From: Actinomycetota bacterium
GTDB lineage: Bacteria > Actinomycetota > Actinomycetes > Streptosporangiales > Streptosporangiaceae
NCBI GenBank assembly: GCA_027313705.1
Contig: DAHVDE010000118.1
Coordinates: 1 to 64,000 of the forward strand
Direction: 5' to 3'
DNA: 64,000 nucleotides
In this document: piece by piece, positions 19,161 to 27,989 of the stretch
Layout: each line of letters begins with the position of its first letter
How positions within the stretch are numbered: position 1 is the stretch's first letter
The notes under the pieces: generated by a model
Told to the model about the DNA's origin: nothing
The model's database searches: none
What the model saw: the letters and a program-made list of their open reading frames with translations, nothing else
Made by a program: the position numbers and the translations under genes

Positions 19161-20129
19161 TTAGTCTGCGTCATCATCGTCTGAGCCGACAGTGGTCAGA
19201 TCCTCGTCAAGCCCGTAGGCCGAGACTTCCTCGGGCGTCAGGCCAGCGTAGACCGGGCCGAGCCTGGCCCGCCGCCGGTCGTTGGCCCAGGCAAAGACCT
19301 CGGCCAGTTCGACAAGCAGCACGCAGGGAACCGCGAGCAGCAGCATGCTCATGAAATCGGGAGCAGGCGTCGCCACGGCCGCGAACGCGAAAACCCCGAA
19401 GATGATCATGCGCCGCCACCTGGCGAACCGCTTGTGCGTCAGCAGTCCCATGACGTTGAAAAGCACCATGACCAGCGGCAATTCGAACGCGAGGCCGAAG
19501 ATCATCAGCATCGCCAGCGCGTAGCTGATGTAGGAGTCGATAGTGATCAGCGGAGCTGAGCCTGGCGGCAGCAGGTCGAGCAGGAATCGCAGGCCCTTGG
19601 TCATCGCGAAGTAGGCGACCATGCCGCCTATCGCGAACAGCGGGAATGCCGTGCCGGCGAAGAAGTAGGCGTAGCGCTTCTCCTTCATGCGCAGGCCGGG
19701 TGCGACGAAGGCCCAGAGCTGATACATCCACAACGGCGAGGTAACGACGACGCCGATTATGATCGACAGCTTCAGCTTGAGGAAAAAACCATCGAAGAGA
19801 CTTGAGACGAACAGCGTGCAGCCGCCGTTGTTCTTGATCGAGGTAACTCCCGTATAGGCTTTCTCGAGCGTGGACGTCGGCAGCTTGCAGTACGGTGCCT
19901 CGATGAACCTCCACACGGGCAGGTAAAGAAAGAACCACGCGATCACCGAGCCGACGAGCAGCAGCACCATGATCTTGAGGATCCGGTTCCGCAACTCGCG
20001 AATGTGCTCGATCAGCGGCATTCGGGCTTCGGGGTTCGGCTCTTTCTTGATGCGTGGCTTTCGAGGTTTGCGGCTACCGGCGCTCTGGCTTGGATAGCCT
20101 TGCGCCGGCGTGTCCTCTGAGACGGACAT
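19161..20129 (-). CDS. tatC: Sec-independent protein translocase TatC
   Basis: The 322-residue polytopic protein has six hydrophobic segments between about 50 and 270. It carries the TatC signature near residue 37 (MPLIEHIRELRNRILK) and the cytoplasmic loop motif FVAPGLRMKEKR. TatC binds twin-arginine signal peptides. A basic N-terminal extension (KPRKPRIKKEPN) and an acidic C-terminal tail (GSDDDDAD) go beyond the core. It begins 12 bp after tatA, so the two are co-transcribed, as in other actinobacterial pafBC-tatAC loci. Confidence 0.97.
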   Translation of the reverse strand: MSVSEDTPAQGYPSQSAGSRKPRKPRIKKEPNPEARMPLIEHIRELRNRILKIMVLLLVGSVIAWFFLYLPVWRFIEAPYCKLPTSTLEKAYTGVTSIKNNGGCTLFVSSLFDGFFLKLKLSIIIGVVVTSPLWMYQLWAFVAPGLRMKEKRYAYFFAGTAFPLFAIGGMVAYFAMTKGLRFLLDLLPPGSAPLITIDSYISYALAMLMIFGLAFELPLVMVLFNVMGLLTHKRFARWRRMIIFGVFAFAAVATPAPDFMSMLLLAVPCVLLVELAEVFAWANDRRRARLGPVYAGLTPEEVSAYGLDEDLTTVGSDDDDAD

Positions 20130-20141
20130 CCGGCCCTGCGC

Positions 20142-20477
20142 TTAGTTCGACTGTGCGCTAGGCGGCGCGTCCTGCGCCTGGTTTGCCGCCGAGGCACGCT
20201 GCAGTTCGCTTAGCTGCCGCGCGAGCTCGTCGATCTGCGCCTGCTGCGCCGGGTCGGCCTGCGGGGCAGCGAGCTGGTTCTGCGGCATGAAGGTCGCCTG
20301 GGTGAAAGTGCCGTCCGCTTCCGACGGATCGTCTACGTCCGCGCCCTTGACCGAGTTCCTGAAGATGTGCATGGACTTGCCGAGCGCGCGAGCCGCGCCG
20401 GGAAGCCTGCTCGAACCGAACAGGAGTAGCACCACCGCGAGCAGGATGATGATGTGCGGTGCGCTGGGATCAAACAT
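20142..20477 (-). CDS. tatA: Sec-independent protein translocase TatA
   Basis: The 111-residue protein has a short periplasmic start (MFDPSAPHI), one transmembrane helix (about 9-22), the hinge LFGSSRLPGAARALGKS and an amphipathic helix, followed by a Gln/Ala-rich cytoplasmic tail. This is the TatA pore component paired with TatC. The hinge FG is present; the tail is longer than in minimal TatA proteins. It is the first gene of the tatA-tatC pair. Confidence 0.93.
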   Translation of the reverse strand: MFDPSAPHIIILLAVVLLLFGSSRLPGAARALGKSMHIFRNSVKGADVDDPSEADGTFTQATFMPQNQLAAPQADPAQQAQIDELARQLSELQRASAANQAQDAPPSAQSN

Positions 20478-20563
20478 GTTAGGTCCCCAATTCAGTCGCC
20501 AGGCAAGCGTCGCCGATCCGCCCTCGGTAGAGCTTTTCCCTGGATCAGCCTCGCCCGCACGTT

Positions 20564-20569
20564 ATTCTA
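20564..20569 (-). promoter_or_regulatory. Candidate -10 box of the tatAC promoter
   Basis: TAGAAT on the minus strand lies about 90 bases upstream of tatA, in the 161-bp gap after pafC. The gap is large enough for an independent promoter, but I see no good -35 box 17 bases upstream. Confidence 0.35.
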
Positions 20570-20638
20570 CATGACGTCGGCTCAGCGAGGGGTATCGCGC
20601 AAGGTTGCGACTCACACAAGGTTACAAGTAGGGCAACT

Positions 20639-21607
20639 CTACGAGTACTGGGCAAGTGCCTGCGCCGCGTCCGCCATGATCTGGTCGGCTAGCTCCCCCG
20701 GTGCCACGACCCTGCCGTCCTCGCCGAGCCGCAAGGCAAGCCGCCTGACCCACCGCGTGTCAGGAGTGCGCAGCACCACCTTAAGCCGCCCCTCGCCCAG
20801 GTCGGCCCTTTCCTCGCACGGGTAGTACTCGGCCACCCAGCGCGCCGCAGGGCTCAGTTCGAACTCGACCTTGATGTCGCCAGCCGACGGCCTGAACAGC
20901 CCGGAATCCACGTCCACCCGCTCGGCAGTCGTCGGCACCTCGGCAGGAACGTCGAGCGATTCCAGCGCGATCACCCGGTCAAGCCGAAACAACCTGACCG
21001 CCTCGGCACGCCGGCACCATGCCTCCAGGTACGCCCGCCCCTGCACGACCACGATCCGCATCGGATCGACATCACGCTCGGTCGCTTCATCCCTGCCTGG
21101 AACGTAATACGACATATGCAGCCGGCGCCCATCGGCCAGCGCTTTCGCGACCTGCGCCTGTGTCTCGGCCGGTGCCCGCCCGTCCATGTGCACCGCGACC
21201 TGCTCGCTGACCACCGCAGCCTCTCCCGCCGCCGCCTCGAGCTTGGCGATGGTGCGGTGCAGCGCCGACCGGTCCTGCTGCCCTGGCAACTCGGCCAGCA
21301 GCCGCAGCCCGATCAGCAGCGCGCTCGCCTCGTCGGTGCCGAGCCGCAGCGGCCGGTACATCGACTCGGCCTCGGTCACCATGATCTCGCCGCCCTCATA
21401 GGACAGGTCGATCGGGCAGTAAGGATCTGGTGACCGCAATTCCACGCACCACAGCATGTTCAGGTCATCGACCAGGTCGGCCTCGCTGATCCCGAACGCC
21501 TCGGCGGTGTCGGCAAGCCCGACGACCTTCCTGTTCACGACGTAGGGCACGAGCGCGAGCAGTCGCTGAAGCCGGCCGGTGGCCGTCGGCCGGCCTGACC
21601 CGGTCAT
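20639..21607 (-). CDS. pafC: WYL-domain transcriptional regulator PafC
   Basis: The 322-residue protein has an N-terminal winged helix-turn-helix, a central WYL domain (about 145-225, including YYVPGRDEATERDVDP and AYLEAWCRRAEAVRLFRLDR) and a C-terminal WCX-like extension. It pairs with PafB as the heterodimeric DNA-damage regulator PafBC of actinobacteria, which activates RecA-independent damage promoters. Its ATG overlaps the TGA of pafB (ATGA, 21604-21607), so the subunits are translationally coupled. Position next to tatAC and near pafA supports the assignment. Confidence 0.95.
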   Translation of the reverse strand: MTGSGRPTATGRLQRLLALVPYVVNRKVVGLADTAEAFGISEADLVDDLNMLWCVELRSPDPYCPIDLSYEGGEIMVTEAESMYRPLRLGTDEASALLIGLRLLAELPGQQDRSALHRTIAKLEAAAGEAAVVSEQVAVHMDGRAPAETQAQVAKALADGRRLHMSYYVPGRDEATERDVDPMRIVVVQGRAYLEAWCRRAEAVRLFRLDRVIALESLDVPAEVPTTAERVDVDSGLFRPSAGDIKVEFELSPAARWVAEYYPCEERADLGEGRLKVVLRTPDTRWVRRLALRLGEDGRVVAPGELADQIMADAAQALAQYS

Positions 21608-22560
21608 GCCAGTACGCCTTTCAGCTTCCTGATCACGGCTTCCCTGAGGTCTACCGGCTCGAGCACGACCACGTCAGCTCCGAACGAGGCGATCTGGTCG
21701 GCGTACCAGCCAGCGTCAGAGAACGAGGTCCGCACCAGATCCCAGCCCTGGCCGGCCCCGCCTGGGACATCGGCCTCTGCCCGGCGGCGCAGCCCGTAGC
21801 CGGTACCTGGCCGCACCTTAAGCTCGGCAGGCCTGGACGAAAGCGGCGCCGCACCCCAGTCCCGCACCGCCTTGCGCACGTCGGTGCCAGGGGGAACTAC
21901 CACGGACCCGGCCGGCCCGGCGAAGCTGACCTGCCCTTCGATCCGGCTGAGCCTGAACACCCGCTGCTCACCGCGCTCGACGTCGAAGCCCACCACGTAC
22001 CAGGTGCCGTTCCTGTTAACCACGCCCCAAGGCTCGACACTGCGCTGCTGCGCGACCTCGCGCCCAGCGGCGCGGTAGCCGAACGTCACCGGCCTGCGGT
22101 CCCTGACCGCGCGCCACAGCGGCCCGAACGAGGCGTCCTCGGTGGTGAGCCGCGGCTCGATGCCTGGCCTCGCAGTCTCTTCCGCCTCGATCCCCGCAGC
22201 GCGCAGCTTGAGCAGTCCCCCGGCCGCCGCCCCGCCGAGCTCGGCCCGCTGCCACACCTTGGCGGCCAGGCCGAGCACCGCCGCCTCGTCTGGCTCGAAC
22301 ATGATCTCCGGCAGCTCGTAGGCCTGCCGCGAGATGCGGTAACCGACTTCTTCCTCAGCGCCTGCGTTGGTGCCGGTTTCCAGCGGTATGCCGAGCTCCC
22401 GCAGCTCGTCCTTGTCCCGTTCAAACATCCGCTTGAACGCATCGAAGCTCTCAGGGTAACCGGGAACGGCCGCGCGGATCTGCCCGGCGGTCAGGTAGCG
22501 CCGTGAGGAAAGCAGGCAGACAACCAGGCTCAGCAGCCGCTCGGTCTTCTGCTTCGACAT
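21604..22560 (-). CDS. pafB: WYL-domain transcriptional regulator PafB
   Basis: The 318-residue partner of PafC begins MSKQKTERLLSLVVCLLSSR. This start (22560) has GGGAAAGG six bases upstream; an in-frame extension to 22620 lacks support. It has a helix-turn-helix (about 1-90), a WYL domain (about 140-210, RPVTFGYR then GTWYVVGFDVERGEQRVF) and a WCX region. With PafC it binds promoters of the form TTGTCRGTG-N8-TAnnnT after DNA damage; such a site precedes the RecB-family gene at 44.9 kb. It is divergent from the DUF3866 gene. Confidence 0.95.
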   Translation of the reverse strand: MSKQKTERLLSLVVCLLSSRRYLTAGQIRAAVPGYPESFDAFKRMFERDKDELRELGIPLETGTNAGAEEEVGYRISRQAYELPEIMFEPDEAAVLGLAAKVWQRAELGGAAAGGLLKLRAAGIEAEETARPGIEPRLTTEDASFGPLWRAVRDRRPVTFGYRAAGREVAQQRSVEPWGVVNRNGTWYVVGFDVERGEQRVFRLSRIEGQVSFAGPAGSVVVPPGTDVRKAVRDWGAAPLSSRPAELKVRPGTGYGLRRRAEADVPGGAGQGWDLVRTSFSDAGWYADQIASFGADVVVLEPVDLREAVIRKLKGVLA

Positions 22561-22572
22561 CGCGCACCTTTC

Positions 22573-22624
22573 CCGCAAGTGCCGGGTCCCCGCATTGAAG
22601 GTACCTTGCGCGGACCGCAAGTGC
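22573..22624. repeat. Paired 10-bp repeats in the pafB/DUF3866 divergent promoter region
   Basis: CCGCAAGTGC occurs at 22573-22582 and again at 22615-22624, exactly 42 bp apart (four helical turns). CTTGCG at 22605-22610 forms an inverted repeat with the second copy (CTTGCG-CGGAC-CGCAAG). The arrangement looks like an operator for a regulator binding one face of DNA between the two divergent genes. Confidence 0.45.
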
Positions 22625-22670
22625 GCGTACGCCGGACACTTGACGCCAGGAAAGACGCTAGCCTGCCACC

Positions 22671-23912
22671 GTGATCAAGTGGCGGCACGGTGAGGTTACC
22701 GCGATAAGAAGGCAGTGGCACGGCGCGGCCGAGCTTGAGGTCACCATCGCAGGCGTCCCGGTCCGCGCCCTCGCCTACCCCAGGCTGACTGGCCTGCCCG
22801 AGCCAGGTGACCAGGTGCTGCTCAACACCGGCGCGCTCGACCTCGGCCTCGGCACCGGCGGCTACGCCCTCGTCGTGGCGGTACCCGGCCGGCTGCCACC
22901 CGACCCGCAAGGGCCAGGACACCTGGTCAAGGCCCGCTACACGCCGATGCAGGCCACCGTGCTCGGCGCCGACGAGCAGGGCTCGCCTTACTACGAGACG
23001 CTGCGCGATGCCGACTCACTTGACGGTGTCCCCGTGGTGATCGCCGACCTGCATTCAGCCCTGCCCGCGGTCCTGGCCGGCTGCTACGAGGCCGGGCAGG
23101 CGGGCAGGGCGCAGGCGGGCGGGGCGCAGGCCCACGCCAGCGGAGCCCGGGTGGCGTACGTCATGCTCGACGGAGGTGCGCTGCCAGCCTGGTTCTCGCG
23201 TACCGTCGCGCTGCTGCGCGACCATGGCTGGCTGGCTGGCACCATCACGGTCGGGCAGGCCTTCGGCGGTGACCTCGACACGGTCACCGTGCACAGCGGC
23301 TTGCTGGCCGCGCGGCACGTGCTCGGCGCCGATCTCATCGTCGTCGCCCAGGGACCAGGCAACCTCGGCACCGGCACGAAGTGGGGTTTTTCCGGCGTCG
23401 CCTCCGGGGAGGCCGTCAACGCGGCGGCCGTGCTCGGCGGCCATCCGGTAGCGAGCCTGCGCATCAGCCAAGCCGACGGCAGGCCCAGGCACAGGGGCAT
23501 CAGCCATCACAGCCTTACCGCTTACGGGCGGGTCGCCCTGGCCAGGGCCGATGTAGTCGTGCCCGGCCTGCCAGGCGAATTCGGCGCAGGCGTCGCGGAA
23601 GCGGCCAAGGCACTGGCCGAGCGGCACAACCTGGTGACCGTCAGCGTGGCCGGCCTGCGCGAGGTCCTGGCGCAATGCCCGGTGCCGCTGTCAACCATGG
23701 GCAGGAACCTGGACGAAGACCTCGCCTACTTCCTGTCCGCAGGCGCCGCAGGCCGTTATGCGGGTACCTTGATGAAGCAGCGGTCCGAGGGTCAAGTCCT
23801 CGCGGGCCCACAGATAAACCCGGCATCGCCTCAACCGCGCAGGGAACCGCGACGCCAGCAACGCCCTGTGGCGCATCGCGATGGTCCGCCGCGCCCACCA
23901 CCATCCAGCTGA
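22671..23912 (+). CDS. DUF3866 family protein with replaced C-terminal tail
   Basis: The 413-residue protein starts at GTG 22671. TAGCCT at 22659-22664 lies six bases upstream, which suggests a leaderless transcript. Residues 1-365 match the actinobacterial DUF3866 family (GEVTAIRRQWHGA, GYALVVAVPGRLP, HSALPAVLAG, QGPGNLGTGTKWGFSGV, RISHHSLTAYGRV); its function is unknown. After about residue 365 the sequence turns into a Pro/Arg-rich tail (PASPQPRREPRR) read through a tRNA-like arm and an IS110 scrap in another frame. The family end has apparently been replaced. Such genes sit near pafA/pafBC in other actinobacteria. Confidence 0.85.
   Translation: MIKWRHGEVTAIRRQWHGAAELEVTIAGVPVRALAYPRLTGLPEPGDQVLLNTGALDLGLGTGGYALVVAVPGRLPPDPQGPGHLVKARYTPMQATVLGADEQGSPYYETLRDADSLDGVPVVIADLHSALPAVLAGCYEAGQAGRAQAGGAQAHASGARVAYVMLDGGALPAWFSRTVALLRDHGWLAGTITVGQAFGGDLDTVTVHSGLLAARHVLGADLIVVAQGPGNLGTGTKWGFSGVASGEAVNAAAVLGGHPVASLRISQADGRPRHRGISHHSLTAYGRVALARADVVVPGLPGEFGAGVAEAAKALAERHNLVTVSVAGLREVLAQCPVPLSTMGRNLDEDLAYFLSAGAAGRYAGTLMKQRSEGQVLAGPQINPASPQPRREPRRQQRPVAHRDGPPRPPPSS
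23781..23810 (+). other. tRNA 3'-end-like remnant (possible attachment-site scar)
   Basis: CGAGG (23786-23790), GTCAAGT loop and CCTCG (23798-23802) form a 5-bp stem with a 7-base loop like a T-arm. Seven bases and an A (CGGGCCC-A) follow, placed like an acceptor 3' strand. The invariant T54 is G and no matching 5' acceptor half lies upstream, so this is not a tRNA gene. It lies inside the DUF3866 reading frame, 14 bp from an IS110 scrap. Confidence 0.35.
23824..23889 (+). pseudogene. IS110-family transposase fragment (C-terminal IS116/IS110/IS902 region)
   Basis: One frame, different from that of DUF3866, reads HRLNRAGNRD followed by ASNALWRIAMVR. This is the conserved block of IS110-family transposases (typically HRLNRGGNRQANSALyRIvlVR). 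A stop codon lies two codons upstream, and the match ends after VR, where the family would continue with RHDPRTRAYV. So only about 22 codons survive. It is a scar of a mobile element at the 3' end of the DUF3866 gene. Confidence 0.7.
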
Positions 23913-24049
23913 CGGCGGCTGCGGCATCAGCGAAACCGAAGCGCCGGCTAAGAGCTTCTGCTGCGTCAGATGATTCCCACAGCATGCTGAGCGCAGGCTT
24001 CGCCGTCATCCTCTGATAATCCACCGGATTTGGTCGCGCCATGGCACGG

Positions 24050-25108
24050 CTACCCATCGCGCCGATCCCTCATGCGCGCGACCGCGTTCGCCGCGACGGT
24101 CGGTGCGCCCATCGGCGGGAATGGCCAGACCGCAGACACGTTGATCTCGCAGAGCACGAAGGTGTCGTTTCCCGCCGTATCCCGCGGGCCGTAGAGGAAG
24201 TCCGCGTCCCAGACGACCGGCAATTCGGTGAGCTCAAGGCCGAAGAGCCTGGCCATCTGAGGAATCCACTGCCCCTCGGCGAGCCTGCGCAGCGGCTGGT
24301 ACGCAGGCACATCAGGTCCCTCCATCACCGAGGGCGGCGGATCGGAAGGCGGCCGGGCCGGGTCGAAATCAAGCAGGCCTCTCGGCCACTGGTGACAAAA
24401 TCCGATGACCTCGCCGTGGGAGAAGTAGCAGCGAAGCATCCCGTCCGCGAGGCGGTCCTGAAATGCCTGATGGATGACGAAACCCGACCAGGCGAAGTAC
24501 TCATCGCAACGCCTGAGAAACTCACCGATCGAGATTCGTTCGCAGGAGCCGTCGCGAAGCTGCGCGTTCTGCACTCGGACCAGGCTATCCCTGGTGACGT
24601 TGCCGGCTTCGCCGAGTTCTACCTTCCAGACACCTTTGCCGCCGTTGCCGCGACCCTGCTTGACGACGAGACGGCGCTGACTCGCAAGTCGAGCAGGGAA
24701 GCGCTCGCCGAATTCCGCGGGCGAAAGGTAGATGTCGGTATCGCTGCCCCAGCCGAGATCGCGCGTGGAGTGGAGCACCCCTTTGGTTCCCATTTTCATC
24801 AGGACAGCGGGGTCGGCCGAGACATACATGCCACGCGCTGAGGCCTCACGGACCAGATCATCGACCTTGCTGCGGTTGACGCCATCTTGGATCGGGTTGA
24901 CCCAGACCAGGAGAGCATCGAGGCCAGCAAGCTCAGCGCGGACCTGTTCGGTCCGCGCGTCGCCGAAGGGCAGCGGAACGATCTCGACGGCGAGATCGTC
25001 GAACGCGTCGAAAAGCGGGTCGAGGCCGCGCGACCGGGCGGGCCGCTGGTCGCCAGGATCGCCTCGCCAGAGAACGCCGATCCGTCCGGCAGCTGATGCA
25101 GTTGTCAC
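24050..25108 (-). CDS. Cj0069 family / ATP-grasp-like protein
   Basis: The 352-residue protein starts at GTG 25108. It resembles Cj0069-family proteins, which look like ATP-grasp ligases. It shows GIGVLWRGD-type opening strands, an ATP-binding strand-loop VVKQGRGNGGKGVWKVEL near 145, and a metal-binding end segment with FVLCEINVSAVWPFP near 325. The reaction and substrate are unknown. ATP-grasp enzymes join a carboxylate to an amine or thiol through an acyl-phosphate. It follows the FKBP gene by 17 bp on the same strand and converges on the disrupted end of the DUF3866 gene. Confidence 0.75.
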   Translation of the reverse strand: MTTASAAGRIGVLWRGDPGDQRPARSRGLDPLFDAFDDLAVEIVPLPFGDARTEQVRAELAGLDALLVWVNPIQDGVNRSKVDDLVREASARGMYVSADPAVLMKMGTKGVLHSTRDLGWGSDTDIYLSPAEFGERFPARLASQRRLVVKQGRGNGGKGVWKVELGEAGNVTRDSLVRVQNAQLRDGSCERISIGEFLRRCDEYFAWSGFVIHQAFQDRLADGMLRCYFSHGEVIGFCHQWPRGLLDFDPARPPSDPPPSVMEGPDVPAYQPLRRLAEGQWIPQMARLFGLELTELPVVWDADFLYGPRDTAGNDTFVLCEINVSAVWPFPPMGAPTVAANAVARMRDRRDG

Positions 25109-25125
25109 CCGCCGCTCATGCCTCG

Positions 25126-26109
25126 CTAGCCCGCGGCGGTCGCGGAGTTGGCGGTGGCGAGAATGTCGATCACGAACACCAGGGTGTCCGTGGCCTTGAT
25201 ACCCGCCGACGACTGCCCGGTCTTGCCGTAGCCCTCGGCGGGCGGCACCACGAGCATGACCCGGCTGCCGACAGGCAGGCCTACCAGGCCGGTGTTCCAG
25301 GCCGGGATGAGCTGCCCGAGCACGAAGACGTTCGGCGGCAAGGTCGGTGACTGCACGGTTGGCCAGTTGTCGTTGAAGACCTTGCCGGTGCGCCAGATCG
25401 AGCCAACGTACCTGACCACGATCGCCTGACCGGACTTGACCGGCGCGCCTGTGCCCTTGATCAGCGTCTTGACCACGAGCTTGCTCGGCGGCGCGCTCTT
25501 CGGAATCGCGATCGTCGGCCCGCCAGTCGCGCCCACGCTAACCTTGGGAAGCGTGCCGCCGCCGTTGGTGATCTGCTTGCCGGTCGCAGCCTGATTCGCG
25601 GTAAACGCCTGGAGCACGTCAATTTCCCAGACCAGCGTGTCATTGGGCTGTACGCCGATCTGCGAGTTGCCCTGGCTGCCATAGCCGTACTTCGGCGGCA
25701 GCACGGCGAGTACCCGGCTGCCGACATGCTGGCCCGACATCGCCTTTTGCAGCCCGCTGAGCCCCATGGTCACCGGAAGCACTTCAGGTGTACTGCTGTA
25801 ACTCGAGAAGACCAGTTTGTGAGTCTTTCCGCGCCAGATGTAGACCTGGAAGTTCGCCAGGTAAGAGTCGCTTGAGGCGAGCACCGGTCCTGAGCCCATC
25901 ACCAGGGTCTTGGTGACCAGGCTTGCACTCGGACTAGCCGCGGGGATCACAACCGTAGGCGTCGTGCCAGCGGCGCCAGTGACCTTGACCGCGCCATTGG
26001 CGCCGCCTGCCACGCCGGCGCCAGGAGTGGAACTCGAGCTGCCGCAGCCGGCCAGCAGCGCGGAAGTAATGGCGATCGGGGCGAGAAGCGCCACGGCCAT
26101 ACGTCGCAT
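25126..26109 (-). CDS. Tandem FKBP-type peptidyl-prolyl isomerase lipoprotein
   Basis: The 327-residue protein starts MRRMAVALLAPIAITSALLA. The ATG at 26109 is preceded by GAGGA seven bases upstream; an earlier in-frame ATG is not needed. A signal peptide ends in the lipobox LLAGC, so it is anchored outside the membrane. Two FKBP domains follow (about 75-185 and 210-320), each with the GxxVGSRvlvvlPP.yGYG pattern (SRVLAVLPPKYGYG and SRVMLVVPPAEGYG). It would fold exported proteins. An FKBP gene between pafA and pafB is common in actinobacteria. Confidence 0.9.
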   Translation of the reverse strand: MRRMAVALLAPIAITSALLAGCGSSSSTPGAGVAGGANGAVKVTGAAGTTPTVVIPAASPSASLVTKTLVMGSGPVLASSDSYLANFQVYIWRGKTHKLVFSSYSSTPEVLPVTMGLSGLQKAMSGQHVGSRVLAVLPPKYGYGSQGNSQIGVQPNDTLVWEIDVLQAFTANQAATGKQITNGGGTLPKVSVGATGGPTIAIPKSAPPSKLVVKTLIKGTGAPVKSGQAIVVRYVGSIWRTGKVFNDNWPTVQSPTLPPNVFVLGQLIPAWNTGLVGLPVGSRVMLVVPPAEGYGKTGQSSAGIKATDTLVFVIDILATANSATAAG

Positions 26110-26222
26110 GGGAATCCTCAGAGTCGGGAACGTCGGTTCGGACAGCCTACCGGCTCGGCGCACAGGGAATCGCCGACCAGCACATTGCCCGCCAGAACCT
26201 TCCGCAAGTTAGCAGCAAACAC

Positions 26223-27989
26223 TCAGCTCCCCTGGAGGCGGCCTGGCCCGGGCAGCGGTGCTGGTGCGGGAACCGACGGCGCCACCCGCAGCGGGAGCGG
26301 CGCGCCCTTGCCCAGGTAGGTCAGGAGGTTCTTGTCGTACACGATGACCGTGTATGTCCCCACGTCGTAGATGCGGGAAGGCTGACCGAAGGTGGCGCGG
26401 ACAGATCCGACGGTCGGGTAGCGCTTGAACCCTGGCGGGGCAGGCACGAGCACGATGAAGTTGGCGTCATAGGCGGCCGGATCGTACCAGCCGGACTGTA
26501 CCTCCCAGTAGTCACCGGTGATCTGGCCGCCATCGGCGAGCACGGACCGCAGCGTCACGGTTCCGCCCGTGTCGAGCGTGGTCACGTTGGCATTCCAGTA
26601 GCCGGCCAGGCCGTAGTCCAGGTGATGCGCGGCCAGCCATGGTGCCAGGTCCGCGCCCGCGGCCGGCGCCTGCGGCAGCGTCACGACCCGGCCAAGGCTG
26701 TACAGGTACGCGGCGAGCAGGACGGCTAGCGCAGGGAGCAGCCTGGCCCTGGCCAGCCGCCCGGCCAGCATCCGGCCGGCCAGCGCCGCGCCGAACGGCA
26801 GCACGGCCGCGATGTCCCTCGCGCTCAGCAGGCTGTCGGCGCGGGTGCCGAACGCGAAGGCAGCCATCACGATCGCGATGCCCGCGGCAAGCAGCCTGAC
26901 CGCGAACTCCAGGCCGGACCAGTTCCTGATCACCAGGCAAGTGGCGACGATGACCATGGCCAGGCCGGTCAGGTGAGCCGCAGCCAGCGCGGCCACGAAG
27001 CCCGCATTGTGACTGAAGAAGTTCGCGCCGAACAGCAGCAGCAGCCCGCGCCCGGTGGTCATCAGGTACTGCGGCACCAAGGCGGGCGCGGCCAGCGTCG
27101 CGGGAAGCGGCCACACCATGAACCCGCCAGATGCCCTGACCAGGTGCAGCATCACCGACGCGGCGAGCACCGCGCCAAGCGCAGCACCGGCCATCGCGAA
27201 CTCGAACCAGCACCGCCGCCACGAAGCCCGCACCGCCTGAAGGAACCTGGCCTGGTACACCGCGACCAGGCAGACCCCGACGACGGGCAGGACGCCCGTG
27301 TACATCACGATGCTGTCGGCGATCAGCGCGAGCGCGAGCGCCACGCCGGTCACCACAGGAACAAACCAGCGCCGCCCCGCCCGGTCGATCAGCACGAACA
27401 GGGCCAGCACGGGGACCGTGCTGCCCACGTGGTCAGGCGAGCCCATCAGCACCGCGATCCCGTTGCCGACCTGGGGAGCCAGCATTATGCCCGCCGCGAT
27501 CAGGCACCGCAGCATCACCGTGCGCCCCGTTGCCTTCCCCCTGGCGGCCAGCGCGGCGAGCAGTACAAGCAGCGTGTACGTCATCGCGCTGGCGACATGC
27601 ACAACCTCGGGCCCGAGCCCGAGTACTCGCTCGATCAGCATGTACTGCGGAAGCTCGGTGGTGTAAAACGACACATCGGACAATTGCCATCCGCGCAGCA
27701 GCAGGTTCCCGTGCAGCATGTCCCAGGCCTGGAGCGCGTTCGACGCCCCGTCTGAAGTGACTGGCGTGCTGCTCGCGACCTGCAGGTAGCAGACGAACAA
27801 CGTCACCCCGACGACAGCCCACACCCCTGCGGCCACGGTCACCGCCCGCGATTTGACCGCCGCGGCGACCGCATACCGCAGCGCCGCCACACTCCTCTCC
27901 CTGGCCAGGTCCACCGCCCGCCGCCGCCAGAGCAAGGCGCGCAAGCGGTGCCGAACCGCCGGCTCCCCCGGCGAACGCTCCGTGATCAT
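26223..27989 (-). CDS. Polytopic membrane protein, GT-C glycosyltransferase-like
   Basis: The 588-residue protein (start ATG 27989, MITERSPGEP, with GGGGG just upstream; an ATG at 28088 is the alternative) has one helix near 60-80. A first extracytoplasmic loop contains an acidic residue (TSDGASNALQAWDMLHGNLL), and about nine further hydrophobic segments run to residue 450. A soluble C-terminal domain of about 130 residues follows. This topology is typical of GT-C polyprenyl-phosphate-sugar transferases, but no diagnostic motif was recognised. It sits 18-117 bp downstream of pafA, depending on the start chosen. Confidence 0.65.
   Translation of the reverse strand: MITERSPGEPAVRHRLRALLWRRRAVDLARERSVAALRYAVAAAVKSRAVTVAAGVWAVVGVTLFVCYLQVASSTPVTSDGASNALQAWDMLHGNLLLRGWQLSDVSFYTTELPQYMLIERVLGLGPEVVHVASAMTYTLLVLLAALAARGKATGRTVMLRCLIAAGIMLAPQVGNGIAVLMGSPDHVGSTVPVLALFVLIDRAGRRWFVPVVTGVALALALIADSIVMYTGVLPVVGVCLVAVYQARFLQAVRASWRRCWFEFAMAGAALGAVLAASVMLHLVRASGGFMVWPLPATLAAPALVPQYLMTTGRGLLLLFGANFFSHNAGFVAALAAAHLTGLAMVIVATCLVIRNWSGLEFAVRLLAAGIAIVMAAFAFGTRADSLLSARDIAAVLPFGAALAGRMLAGRLARARLLPALAVLLAAYLYSLGRVVTLPQAPAAGADLAPWLAAHHLDYGLAGYWNANVTTLDTGGTVTLRSVLADGGQITGDYWEVQSGWYDPAAYDANFIVLVPAPPGFKRYPTVGSVRATFGQPSRIYDVGTYTVIVYDKNLLTYLGKGAPLPLRVAPSVPAPAPLPGPGRLQGS

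Noticed and set aside
23691-23927. Minus-strand 78-codon frame opposite the DUF3866 3' end
   Set aside because: It is the complement of the tRNA-like arm and the IS110 scrap; such frames are a known by-product of tRNA 3' ends.
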